From an uncultured Lachnospiraceae bacterium (GTDB taxonomy: Bacteria; Bacillota; Clostridia; Lachnospirales; Lachnospiraceae), in assembly GCA_945949085.1 (NCBI GenBank), contig CAMFDJ010000008.1:1-64000 (forward strand): a DNA stretch of 64,000 nt, given 5' to 3'. The notes under the pieces were generated by a model that searched no databases, had not been told where the DNA came from, and worked only from the letters and a program-made list of their open reading frames with translations. Of this stretch, positions 33,702 through 41,184 are shown piece after piece. Every line of letters begins with the position of its first letter. Position 1 is the first letter of the stretch. The position numbers and the translations under genes are program-made.

Positions 33702-36002
33702 TTATACGCGGTTGTAGTTGATGAGGCAACCCTTTAAGATGATTTCTCTCTCCTCGTCTGTCAGTTCACCGAGTGTCATAGTAAATTCAACAAGCTCATC
33801 CTTTACCGCATATGCCTTAATCTCTGTCCATTTTTCTTCCACTGCCTTTTTGATATCCGGCACGAAAATGTAATCCAGATTCTCAAAAGGAAGCGCTCCC
33901 TCGGAAATGATGAATGGAAGCATACCCCAGTTGATGAGGTTCGAACGATATCTTTTCGTCGCATACTCGTTGGCGATATTAGCCCAGCCGCCGAGTACCT
34001 TCTGACAGCTTGCAGCCTGCTCTCTGGCAGAACCGTCACCCGGCTTCACCGCAAAGATCGTTGAACCAATGCCACAGTTCTCAAAGCTGATATCTGTAAA
34101 CTGCTCCTTGATCTTATCCATCACCGGCTTGATCTCGGCAAGAACAGTGCAAGGACAATCCTTTGACTCACCTGCGACCATTGCCTCACGCTGTTTCTCT
34201 GCCTTCTGCACCTCCTTGGCGCGTCCCACATAGGCAGGGTCCTTACGAGACAATGTAAACTCTGCAAGTCCCAATGGGTTAGAACGGAAAGAAGATGTCT
34301 CTCCTGATGGAATCAACTCATCTGTTGTTGTAACAGGGTCATGAATTTCAGATACCACCTTAAGCACTAGATTATCTGTCAGGGCAACCATCTTTGGCCA
34401 GTCCTTGATATTTGGACCAAACTGGATTTCCACGCTTGGATCTGCCACTCCCTTGGAGTCAAATACACGATTCTCATAAATCTTAGAATCAAAATAATAT
34501 TTATACTGTTCAAAGTTGCCGTCAAACTCTGTTGCAGGTGTAAGCTGTCCCTTATTTGCTGCTGTTGCTGCGATAGAACGAGCATCCATAAGTGCAACCG
34601 AAGAAATCTGGCCATTTTGCAGCTTAGATCCCTCTCTGTTCGGGAAGTTACGAGTTGAATGGCGGATACTGAATGCATTGTTGGCCGGTGTGTCACCTGC
34701 ACCAAAGCAGGGTCCGCAGAATGCAGTCTTCATGACAGCACCCGTCTCCATGATGGTTGCTGCGCAGCCATTCTTAATCAGTTCCATGTAGACCGGCATG
34801 GACGCAGGATATACAGACAATGTAAATCCATCTGAACCAATATAGCGTCCTTTCAGGATATCAGCTGCCGCACAGATATTTTCAAATCCGCCGCCGGCAC
34901 AGCCTGCGATGATACCCTGATCTACCATGAATTTGCCGTTGACAACCTTGTCCTTCAGAGAATAGGGCACCTGTCCGTCCAGAGAAACCTTTGCTCTCTC
35001 CTCTACATCATGCAACACATCTGCAAGGTTTGCATTGACCTCGTCAATGGTATATGTATTGCTCGGGTGGAACGGCATTGCGATCATCGGCTTGATCTGT
35101 GACAGATCGATCTCAATCATGCCATCATAGTAAGCCACCTGACCGGGATTCAGTTCCTTGTAATCCTCGCTTCTGCCGTGGATGTCATAGAACTCCTTGA
35201 TCCGGTCATCTGTCTTCCAGATAGAAGAAAGACAGGTTGTCTCTGTCGTCATGACATCGATGCCGATACGGAAATCTGCTGACAGGCAGGCGACGCCGGG
35301 TCCGACAAACTCCATAACCTTATTCTTCACATAGCCGTTTGCAAACACCTCGCCGATGATGGCAAGTGCAACGTCCTGCGGTCCGACACCCTTCTGCGGT
35401 GCTCCCGTAAAGTACACACCGACTACGCCCGGCATGTTGATATCGTAGGTTTGGGAAAGAAGCTGCTTAACAAGCTCAGGGCCGCCCTCGCCCATCGCCA
35501 TGGTACCGAGTGCACCGTAACGGGTATGGGAATCAGATCCCAAAATCATTCTGCCGCCACCTGCAAGCATCTCTCTTGCATACTGGTGGATAACTGCCTG
35601 ATGAGGAGGTACATAAACGCCGCCGTATTTCTTGGCACAGGTCAGACCAAACATGTGGTCATCCTCGTTGATGGTTCCGCCCACTGCACAAAGTGAGTTG
35701 TGACAGTTCGTCAGAACATAAGGAATCGGGAATTTCTCCAGTCCTGAAGCTCTTGCTGTCTGAATAATGCCGACAAATGTAATGTCGTGGCTTGTCAATT
35801 TATCAAATTTGATCTTCAGCTTTTCCATGTTACCAGAGGTATTGTGCGCTTCCAAAATCCCGTATGCGATCGTGGATTTCTTTGCTTCTTCTTTGCTGAT
35901 TTCTTTTCCTGTCTCGGCCTTTACAGCCATCTGCGCCTCGGGTCCGTCGGGAATGATCTTTGATCCCCCTACCAGATAGACGCCGCCCTCATGTAATTTC
36001 AT
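33702..36002 (-). CDS. Aconitase-family hydratase
   Basis: About 766 residues with the aconitase [4Fe-4S] ligands: Cys in [13 protein letters not shown] and the CxxC pair in [19 protein letters not shown]. Other landmarks are [37 protein letters not shown], and the swivel domain [12 protein letters not shown]. It resembles the YbhJ-like/hydratase branch rather than canonical AcnA, so citrate/isocitrate activity is plausible but not certain. The start is taken at MKLHEGG (AGGAGG eight bases ahead); the ORF track starts two codons earlier. It is divergent from the AAA ATPase gene. Confidence 0.88.
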   Translation of the reverse strand: MKLHEGGVYLVGGSKIIPDGPEAQMAVKAETGKEISKEEAKKSTIAYGILEAHNTSGNMEKLKIKFDKLTSHDITFVGIIQTARASGLEKFPIPYVLTNCHNSLCAVGGTINEDDHMFGLTCAKKYGGVYVPPHQAVIHQYAREMLAGGGRMILGSDSHTRYGALGTMAMGEGGPELVKQLLSQTYDINMPGVVGVYFTGAPQKGVGPQDVALAIIGEVFANGYVKNKVMEFVGPGVACLSADFRIGIDVMTTETTCLSSIWKTDDRIKEFYDIHGRSEDYKELNPGQVAYYDGMIEIDLSQIKPMIAMPFHPSNTYTIDEVNANLADVLHDVEERAKVSLDGQVPYSLKDKVVNGKFMVDQGIIAGCAGGGFENICAAADILKGRYIGSDGFTLSVYPASMPVYMELIKNGCAATIMETGAVMKTAFCGPCFGAGDTPANNAFSIRHSTRNFPNREGSKLQNGQISSVALMDARSIAATAANKGQLTPATEFDGNFEQYKYYFDSKIYENRVFDSKGVADPSVEIQFGPNIKDWPKMVALTDNLVLKVVSEIHDPVTTTDELIPSGETSSFRSNPLGLAEFTLSRKDPAYVGRAKEVQKAEKQREAMVAGESKDCPCTVLAEIKPVMDKIKEQFTDISFENCGIGSTIFAVKPGDGSAREQAASCQKVLGGWANIANEYATKRYRSNLINWGMLPFIISEGALPFENLDYIFVPDIKKAVEEKWTEIKAYAVKDELVEFTMTLGELTDEEREIILKGCLINYNRV

Positions 36003-36048
36003 ATGCATCTCCTCCTGTCAGTACTTAATTGAAACCATACAAAGTTTA

Positions 36049-36104
36049 TCATGGATTAGGGCGTACTGCAAATGGTTTCTTATGCTTAGCAGTGTAATCC
36101 ATGC
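36049..36104. other. Imperfect inverted repeat between hydratase and ATPase genes
   Basis: CATGGATTA and TAATCCATG pair as outer arms, with an inner ACTGC/GCAGT. It stands between the divergent starts and just before the TTATAAA array. Confidence 0.5.
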
Positions 36105-36121
36105 TTTCTATATTGCAAAAA

Positions 36122-36198
36122 GTTATAAAAGGTTATAAAATAAAACAAAAGTTATAAATACTTATAAAACAAACCCGAGGTTATAAAGACTTATAAAA
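36122..36198. promoter_or_regulatory. Array of six TTATAAA sites in three 19-bp units spaced exactly 29 bp
   Basis: Units GTTATAAAAGGTTATAAAA, GTTATAAATACTTATAAAA and GTTATAAAGACTTATAAAA start at 36122, 36151 and 36180. Half-sites therefore alternate at 10 and 19 bases. The spacers between units (TAAAACAAAA, CAAACCCGAG) differ, so the sites and not the spacers are kept. The last unit touches the Shine-Dalgarno of the ATPase gene. It looks like an iteron or operator array. Confidence 0.8.
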
Positions 36199-36210
36199 AG
36201 GAGAATGCTT

Positions 36211-37251
36211 ATGAACAATCCGTTTACGCTGTCTTTTGGCAAGAGACCAGTGCAATATATCTCGCGTATCACGCAGACAAGTCGTATCATTGATACATTC
36301 AGTGCGCAGTCGCCTTCCAATCAGATATTTATGATCACAGGGGTGAGAGGTTCCGGAAAGACAGTCATGATGACTCACATAGCAGGAGAGATGCGCAAAA
36401 ACAAAGATTGGATTGTACTGGAATTAAATCCCACAAGAGATCTTCTGCAAAGCCTTGCCGCTAAGATCTACGGTTTGCCACAGATGCATGACCTGTTCCT
36501 AAAAGCAAAACTTGATTTTTCTGCATTTGGACTTGGTGTGTCTATTGAAAATGCCGCGCCGATCACAGATATCGAAGATGTTCTCGGAAAAATGCTGGAA
36601 CAAATACAAAAAACCGGCAAAAGACTTCTGATTACCATAGACGAGGTAATCAATTCCGAGTATATAAAAATATTCGCAAGCGCTTTTCAAATTTTTCTGC
36701 GTCAGGATTACCCAATCTATCTTCTCATGACCGGATTATATGAAAATCTTTATGAATTACAAAATGACAAGTCCCTGACTTTCCTGTATCGTGCACCAAA
36801 AGTGGTACTGGAACCGTTGAATTACACAGCAGTGCGGAAACACTATCAGGACATCTTTGGAATTGATGCGGAAGTTGCAGGCAAAATGACTTCTCTTACA
36901 AAAGGTTATCCGTTTGCGTTTCAGGTACTTGGATATCTTTACTGGGAGAATCGCACAAGTAAATCTTTGGACGAAATACTGCCGGAATATGACCAGTATT
37001 TAGAAGAATATGTCTATAGTAAAATATGGTCGGAATTGTCGGAAATAGACAAAAAAGTCCTGACAGAACTTTCCCTAAGCGGCGACAACAAAGTCAAAAC
37101 CATACGCGAAAACCTGGATATGAAATCAGAGCAGTTTTCCGTTTATCGAGACAGGTTGAAGAGAAAAGGCGTGATTGATACATCAGAGTATGGCAAGATT
37201 TCCCTGGCTCTGCCACGGTTTGACGAGTTTGTGAAGATGCAACAGCTTTAA
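36211..37251 (+). CDS. AAA (Orc1/Cdc6- or STAND-like) ATPase with C-terminal winged helix
   Basis: 346 residues from MNNPFTLSF, whose ATG has AAGGAG seven bases ahead. The Walker A is MITGVRGSGKTVMMTHIA (about 43-60), the Walker B is KRLLITIDEV (about 139-148), and a sensor-like segment is YLLMTGLYENL. The C-terminal 70 residues (LTELSLSGDNKVKTIRENLD...YRDRLKRKGVIDTSE) look like a winged helix. The closest type is the 'ATP-binding protein' family of prokaryotic AAA_16/archaeal-like ATPases, often encoded near small regulators. The partner here may be the XRE relic that follows. The array of repeats in its promoter suggests self-regulation; that is inference. Confidence 0.8.
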   Translation: MNNPFTLSFGKRPVQYISRITQTSRIIDTFSAQSPSNQIFMITGVRGSGKTVMMTHIAGEMRKNKDWIVLELNPTRDLLQSLAAKIYGLPQMHDLFLKAKLDFSAFGLGVSIENAAPITDIEDVLGKMLEQIQKTGKRLLITIDEVINSEYIKIFASAFQIFLRQDYPIYLLMTGLYENLYELQNDKSLTFLYRAPKVVLEPLNYTAVRKHYQDIFGIDAEVAGKMTSLTKGYPFAFQVLGYLYWENRTSKSLDEILPEYDQYLEEYVYSKIWSELSEIDKKVLTELSLSGDNKVKTIRENLDMKSEQFSVYRDRLKRKGVIDTSEYGKISLALPRFDEFVKMQQL

Positions 37252-37253
37252 AG

Positions 37254-37454
37254 GTATGCAATAAGAGAGTCTCTGTCAATATCGCAACTACTTTGTCTGT
37301 TCAGACTGACGAATTACTCTACGACCTGCCGGATAACACCCCTTCTGCAAAACGTGAAATTCTGGAACTGTTTGATTCCTGTTCCACGCGCGACACATTC
37401 ATTCTGAGGGATATTATCAAAAATATTAAAATCACACTGGAGAAATATAAATAA
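37254..37454 (+). pseudogene. XRE-family regulator, C-terminal fragment
   Basis: An open frame without its own start, beginning a few bases after the ATPase stop, reads VCNKRVSVNIATTLSVQTDE LLYD then SAKREILELFDSCSTRDTFI and ends LEKYK-stop. This is the linker and C-terminal helix pattern of Lachnospiraceae XRE regulators (ALNVSVDELL... then ELLDSCS). The HTH itself is missing. A related shorter remnant lies at 39256-39330. Confidence 0.55.
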
Positions 37455-37802
37455 CACGATTTTCTCTTGAAGCTATATCTATAGTGTGTTATTATTAGAA
37501 TTGCAAAAGGAACAACCTCCCACAAGGTGGGTTGACCTCGTAATGGAATAGAAAATATCAGGTGGAGAAATATCAACAAAAAATTATTGCATACATTTCG
37601 GCTTCTGTGTACAATACTTATAGAGATGAGCAATCATCAGGTGAGTCCTACCTTATAAGTGGAAACGATAAGAGAGTTTTCCGTTGCGGCGGATACTACC
37701 AAGAGGCTATGCTGATGCATAGCCTCTTGTGTTATGGAGGAATAATGAACAAACGATTCAAGCTATACAATGTAAAAGCAAAAGCCTCATAATATCCCCG
37801 TC
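37455..37802. other. Intergenic stretch with hairpins, no supported gene
   Basis: About 350 bases between the XRE relic and the MATE stop. It has an AATAACAC/GTGTGTTATT inverted repeat near 37450-37500, a small CAACCTCCC/GGTGGGTTG hairpin at about 37513-37535, and a clean GAGGCTATG/CATAGCCTC hairpin at 37704-37727. The 76-residue ORF at 37562 lacks a convincing start and family, so I do not call it. Confidence 0.4.
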
Positions 37803-39167
37803 TCACGAAACTCTTCGCAAAAACTTCTTGCATAGAAAAATGCATACAAAAAACGTGAGCACCAATGAAACCGGCTGTGCTTCCTGCACACCGCTCATAC
37901 CACGCAGCTTAGAGAAGACAAGCAGCATCGGAATAAAAAGCAGTCCGCTTCGAAGGCTCGAACTAAAACTTGCCAAAAGCCTTGCTCCCGTACTTTGAAA
38001 GCCCATCTCAACCATCATCGTAAGCGGCACAAACAACTGTCCTACGCACATCAGGCGAAGTGCTCTGACACCGTAGTTTGTTACCTGCACGTCATCCCTG
38101 AGAAGCCTGATCAGTGGCGACGCATACACTGCAATCGGTACTGACAATAAGAGAATCGCCATTTCCGCGCCAAAAAGTGCCGACCAGAAAGCCTGTCGCA
38201 CACGCTCACTTTTGCCTGCCCCATAATTAAAGCTTGATATCGGCTGAAAGCCCTGTCCGATTCCGATTGCAACCGCCATCGGGAAAAAGCTGATGCGCGA
38301 CACAATACTCATCGCAGACACCGCCGCATCACCATACACGCCGGATGCACCATTCAGCAGCATGGTTGCCACGCTGTAAAGTGCCTGCCGTAGAAGACTC
38401 GGAAACCCGGTGGAAAGCACACCCCAAACATCTTCCTTTTTTCTTGATACCAGCCGAAGTGCTATCTTTGTCTGCGTTTTTCCACGCAAAAACATGCTAA
38501 GTAGGATAGAAAAACTGATTAGCTGCGATACTGCTGTTGCGATTCCGGCTCCTGCAATTCCCATTTTTAAGGTAAACATCAAAAATGCATCCAGACCAAT
38601 ATTCAAAACAGATCCCGTCATCATTCCCACCGTTCCAAGTACCGCCCTGCCTTCATAGCGAAGCAGGTTGTTCATGGTAAGACTTGATGTAAAAAACGGA
38701 GCCGCCAATAAAATAAAAACAATGTATGTCTTTGCAAAAGGTGCGATCGTCGGCGTACTTCCAAGTAGCCTTACCAGTGGATCTAAAAAAAGAAAACCGA
38801 AAACTGCAATCACAAGCCCTAAGGAAAAAGAAGAAAAGAACGCTGTTGATGAGAACATGGAAGCATCCTTCAGATTCTTCTCTCCCAGCTTTCTCGACAT
38901 CAGACTGCCGCCACCCTGCCCGCACATAAAGGCTACCGCCTGCAAAATGGACATAAAGCCAAATACCACACCCGTGGCTCCACTCTCACTCGTTCCCAGC
39001 GTTCCAACAAATGCAGTATCTACAATGTTATAAATATTCGTTACCATCATACTGATAATTGTCGGAATGGATAATGTCACCAAAAGCTTTCCAATCGGCT
39101 GACTTGTCATCTTATCAAATTGTTTTTTCTGTTTTTCTGTCTCCGACAATGTTCTATGATCTGTCAT
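37803..39167 (-). CDS. MATE-family multidrug/sodium antiporter
   Basis: 454 residues with twelve predicted membrane segments in two homologous halves. Landmarks are PIGKLLVTLSIPTIISMMVTNIYNIVDTAFVGTLGT, FMCGQGGGSLMSRKLGE, and the second-half GFPSLLRQALYSVATMLLNG and GIGQGFQPISSFNYGAGK. This is the NorM/VmrA/DinF-like group that exports cationic drugs or metabolites using Na+ or H+. It is transcribed alone from the promoter at 39211-39240. The substrate is unknown. Confidence 0.93.
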   Translation of the reverse strand: MTDHRTLSETEKQKKQFDKMTSQPIGKLLVTLSIPTIISMMVTNIYNIVDTAFVGTLGTSESGATGVVFGFMSILQAVAFMCGQGGGSLMSRKLGEKNLKDASMFSSTAFFSSFSLGLVIAVFGFLFLDPLVRLLGSTPTIAPFAKTYIVFILLAAPFFTSSLTMNNLLRYEGRAVLGTVGMMTGSVLNIGLDAFLMFTLKMGIAGAGIATAVSQLISFSILLSMFLRGKTQTKIALRLVSRKKEDVWGVLSTGFPSLLRQALYSVATMLLNGASGVYGDAAVSAMSIVSRISFFPMAVAIGIGQGFQPISSFNYGAGKSERVRQAFWSALFGAEMAILLLSVPIAVYASPLIRLLRDDVQVTNYGVRALRLMCVGQLFVPLTMMVEMGFQSTGARLLASFSSSLRSGLLFIPMLLVFSKLRGMSGVQEAQPVSLVLTFFVCIFLCKKFLRRVS

Positions 39168-39210
39168 TTTACTCTATCATCTCGATTTCCTACTCTTATT
39201 TTCGTTGTCT

Positions 39211-39240
39211 ATTGTATCACATTTAAATCGGAAATTCCAA
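39211..39240 (-). promoter_or_regulatory. Sigma-A-type promoter of the MATE gene
   Basis: Minus strand TTGGAA, 18 bases, TACAAT with an upstream TG, about 45 bases before the ATG. Confidence 0.65.
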
Positions 39241-39255
39241 GCAGTGGCCTCAGGT

Positions 39256-39330
39256 TTTTGTCAATGTTGCAGCGGAAATGTTGCAACCGCTTTGTCTGTT
39301 CAGGCAGATGAAAAAAATAAAAGAATATGA
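39256..39330 (+). pseudogene. Second, shorter XRE regulator remnant
   Basis: The frame NVATALSVQADEKNK matches the segment NIATTLSVQTDE of the relic at 37254-37454, and the DNA is similar (TTGTCTGTTCAG shared). It stops after a few codons. Two copies of the same decayed gene end lie either side of the MATE gene. Confidence 0.5.
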
Positions 39331-39381
39331 TGAACCCCAAACTCCGTCCCCTAGGGTCAACCCCAAACTCCGTCCCCCTGG
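39328..39381. repeat. REP-like repeat D, left pair
   Basis: Two adjacent copies of AACCCCAAACTCCGTCCCC followed by T/C and GGGT or GG. The same unit occurs twice at 41115-41184 on the other side of the esterase gene. Confidence 0.8.
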
Positions 39382-39458
39382 ATCCTAGAATTTGTCGGTT
39401 TCATTTCCTCGAAAAAAATGAAATGATAATAATAACAATAGAAACATGGAGGATTACT

Positions 39459-41003
39459 ATGCTTAAAATTGTAAAAACCGAAAATGGTCTCGTAAGAGGA
39501 CTTGCCGGAAACAACGCCAGAATAAGCGTCTTTAAGGGAATTCCCTATGCAGCGCCACCGGTCGGCAGGAACCGTTGGCGTGCTCCAAGGCCTGCACAAA
39601 ACTGGGATGGAATAAAGGACGCTTTCTCGTTTGCTCCTATCTCCATTCAGGATACACCCGGTCTTGGAGATGATATCTACTGCAGGGAATTTCATGTGGA
39701 CTCCCAGATTGAAATGAGCGAGGACTGTCTGTATGTCAACGTATGGACACCTGCCCTCTCAGAGAGCGATAACCTGCCGGTTCTCGTATGGTTCTTTGGC
39801 GGCGGCTTTCAGTGGGGATATCCTTCCGAAATGGAATTTAATGGAGAAAACATTGCCAAAAGAGGTGTTGTGGTTGTCAGCGTCAACTATAGGCTTGGTC
39901 CGCTTGGCTTTCTCGCCCACGAGGAACTGACAAAGGAGGCCCCTGAGGCATGCACAAACTTCGGGCTTTTGGACCAGCTCGCCGGGCTCATGTGGACAGA
40001 GCGTAATATTACAGCTTTTGGCGGAAATCCGAAGAACATTACAATTGCCGGACAATCTGCCGGGGGGGCCAGCGTGCTTTCCCACCTGACAAGCGAAAAG
40101 GCAATCGGTCATTTCCAGAAGGCAATCATTTATAGCGGAATCATTCGAAACCCCTATACAACAGATGATTTTATCACTCCGCAGCCTCTCAAAAAGGCAC
40201 AAGCACTCGGAAAAGCCTTCTTTGATTACCTGAATGTGACAAGTCTGGAAGAAGCCCGTCAGCTTGATGCCCTTGTAATACGGGACAAATATGCAGAGTT
40301 TGCCGCCTCGCATCCGCGGTTTTCTCCCTGCATTGACCGGCATTTCATTACCGCTGATCCGTTCCGTCTGTTTCTGGCGGGCAAGCATGCCCATGTTCCG
40401 CTTCTGTCCGGAAATACCTACGACGAATTTCCAAGCTTTATTGAGGCACCGTCGCAGGAAGCGTTTCTCCAAAAAGCACGTACTATTTTCGGTGCGAAAA
40501 CAGATGCCTTTCTTGCCTTTGCGCAAGCACATACTAAGGTTAACAACTCATTCTATGCCCCCTGCCGCGGGATTGAGTTAGCTGTAAAGTGTGCATTTGC
40601 CCATAATAACGCAGACAGCTATTACTACTCTTTCGAAGCGGATATTCCGGGAAGTGACAATCCGGGCACTTTTCATTCCGTGGATTTGTGGTTCTTTTTT
40701 GAGACACTGGCGGCATCCTTCAGACCTTATACGGGCAGACATTTTGACCTGGCAAGACAAATGTGCAATTACGTGACCAATTTTATTCAATCCGGGAATC
40801 CAAACGGACCGGATCACGATGGCACCCCAATGCCCGAGTGGCTTCCTTACCGTACCGATGCACAAAACGAAATGCACTTTACAAAGGACGGCTGCAGACC
40901 GGATGTACAGCATTTGGAATTTTATGATTTTCTGATTGACTGTATGCGGGAACAAAATCAAACCATTTGCAAGCAGGATTTTAATCCGTACCTTTCCTCC
41001 TAG
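39459..41003 (+). CDS. Type B carboxylesterase (alpha/beta hydrolase, PnbA-like)
   Basis: 514 residues from MLKIVKTENG, which has GGAGG six bases ahead; the ORF-track start 44 codons upstream runs through the REP repeat and is rejected. The carboxylesterase fold shows FKGIPYAAPPVGRNRW, SEDCLYVNVW, FFGGGFQWG (oxyanion hole), the nucleophile elbow AGQSAGGAS, the acidic residue near SGNTYDEF, and the His in FHSVDLWFFF. It has no signal peptide. The family cleaves carboxylic esters; acetyl- or feruloyl-ester removal from imported xylan fragments is possible but unproven. REP repeats bracket it. Confidence 0.92.
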   Translation: MLKIVKTENGLVRGLAGNNARISVFKGIPYAAPPVGRNRWRAPRPAQNWDGIKDAFSFAPISIQDTPGLGDDIYCREFHVDSQIEMSEDCLYVNVWTPALSESDNLPVLVWFFGGGFQWGYPSEMEFNGENIAKRGVVVVSVNYRLGPLGFLAHEELTKEAPEACTNFGLLDQLAGLMWTERNITAFGGNPKNITIAGQSAGGASVLSHLTSEKAIGHFQKAIIYSGIIRNPYTTDDFITPQPLKKAQALGKAFFDYLNVTSLEEARQLDALVIRDKYAEFAASHPRFSPCIDRHFITADPFRLFLAGKHAHVPLLSGNTYDEFPSFIEAPSQEAFLQKARTIFGAKTDAFLAFAQAHTKVNNSFYAPCRGIELAVKCAFAHNNADSYYYSFEADIPGSDNPGTFHSVDLWFFFETLAASFRPYTGRHFDLARQMCNYVTNFIQSGNPNGPDHDGTPMPEWLPYRTDAQNEMHFTKDGCRPDVQHLEFYDFLIDCMREQNQTICKQDFNPYLSS

Positions 41004-41052
41004 GAATACTTCCCACTGCCAGGGCGGATTAGGGACTTTCGCACGTTTATAA

Positions 41053-41080
41053 AACGAGGGTAGCACACGCTACCCTCGTT
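41053..41080. terminator. Bidirectional terminator between esterase and glgP
   Basis: AACGAGGGTAGC pairs with GCTACCCTCGTT around ACAC. The minus strand continues TTTTATAAACG and the plus strand has a looser T-rich stretch. It serves the converging genes. Confidence 0.85.
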
Positions 41081-41114
41081 CCATTCTGTCATTTTCTTAT
41101 TCTAAATTATTCTA

Positions 41115-41184
41115 CCGGATGAACCCAAAACTCCGTCCCCAAGGGTCATTCCGGATGAACCCCAAACTCCGTCCCCAAGGGTCA
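41115..41184. repeat. REP-like repeat D, right pair
   Basis: Two 34-base copies of CCGGATGAACCC(A/C)AAACTCC...AAGGGTCA separated by TT. The last three bases, TCA, are the complement of the glgP stop codon, so the repeat supplies that stop. The unit has short inverted ends (GAACCC / GGGTC). Confidence 0.85.

Noticed and set aside
37562-37792. 76-residue plus-strand ORF
   Set aside because: Contains a hairpin and no recognisable protein pattern; the only good Shine-Dalgarno precedes an internal 15-codon peptide.
39327-39458. N-terminal extension of the carboxylesterase
   Set aside because: The extension is translated REP repeat (MNPKLRPLG), whereas GGAGG lies just before MLKIVK, where family similarity begins.
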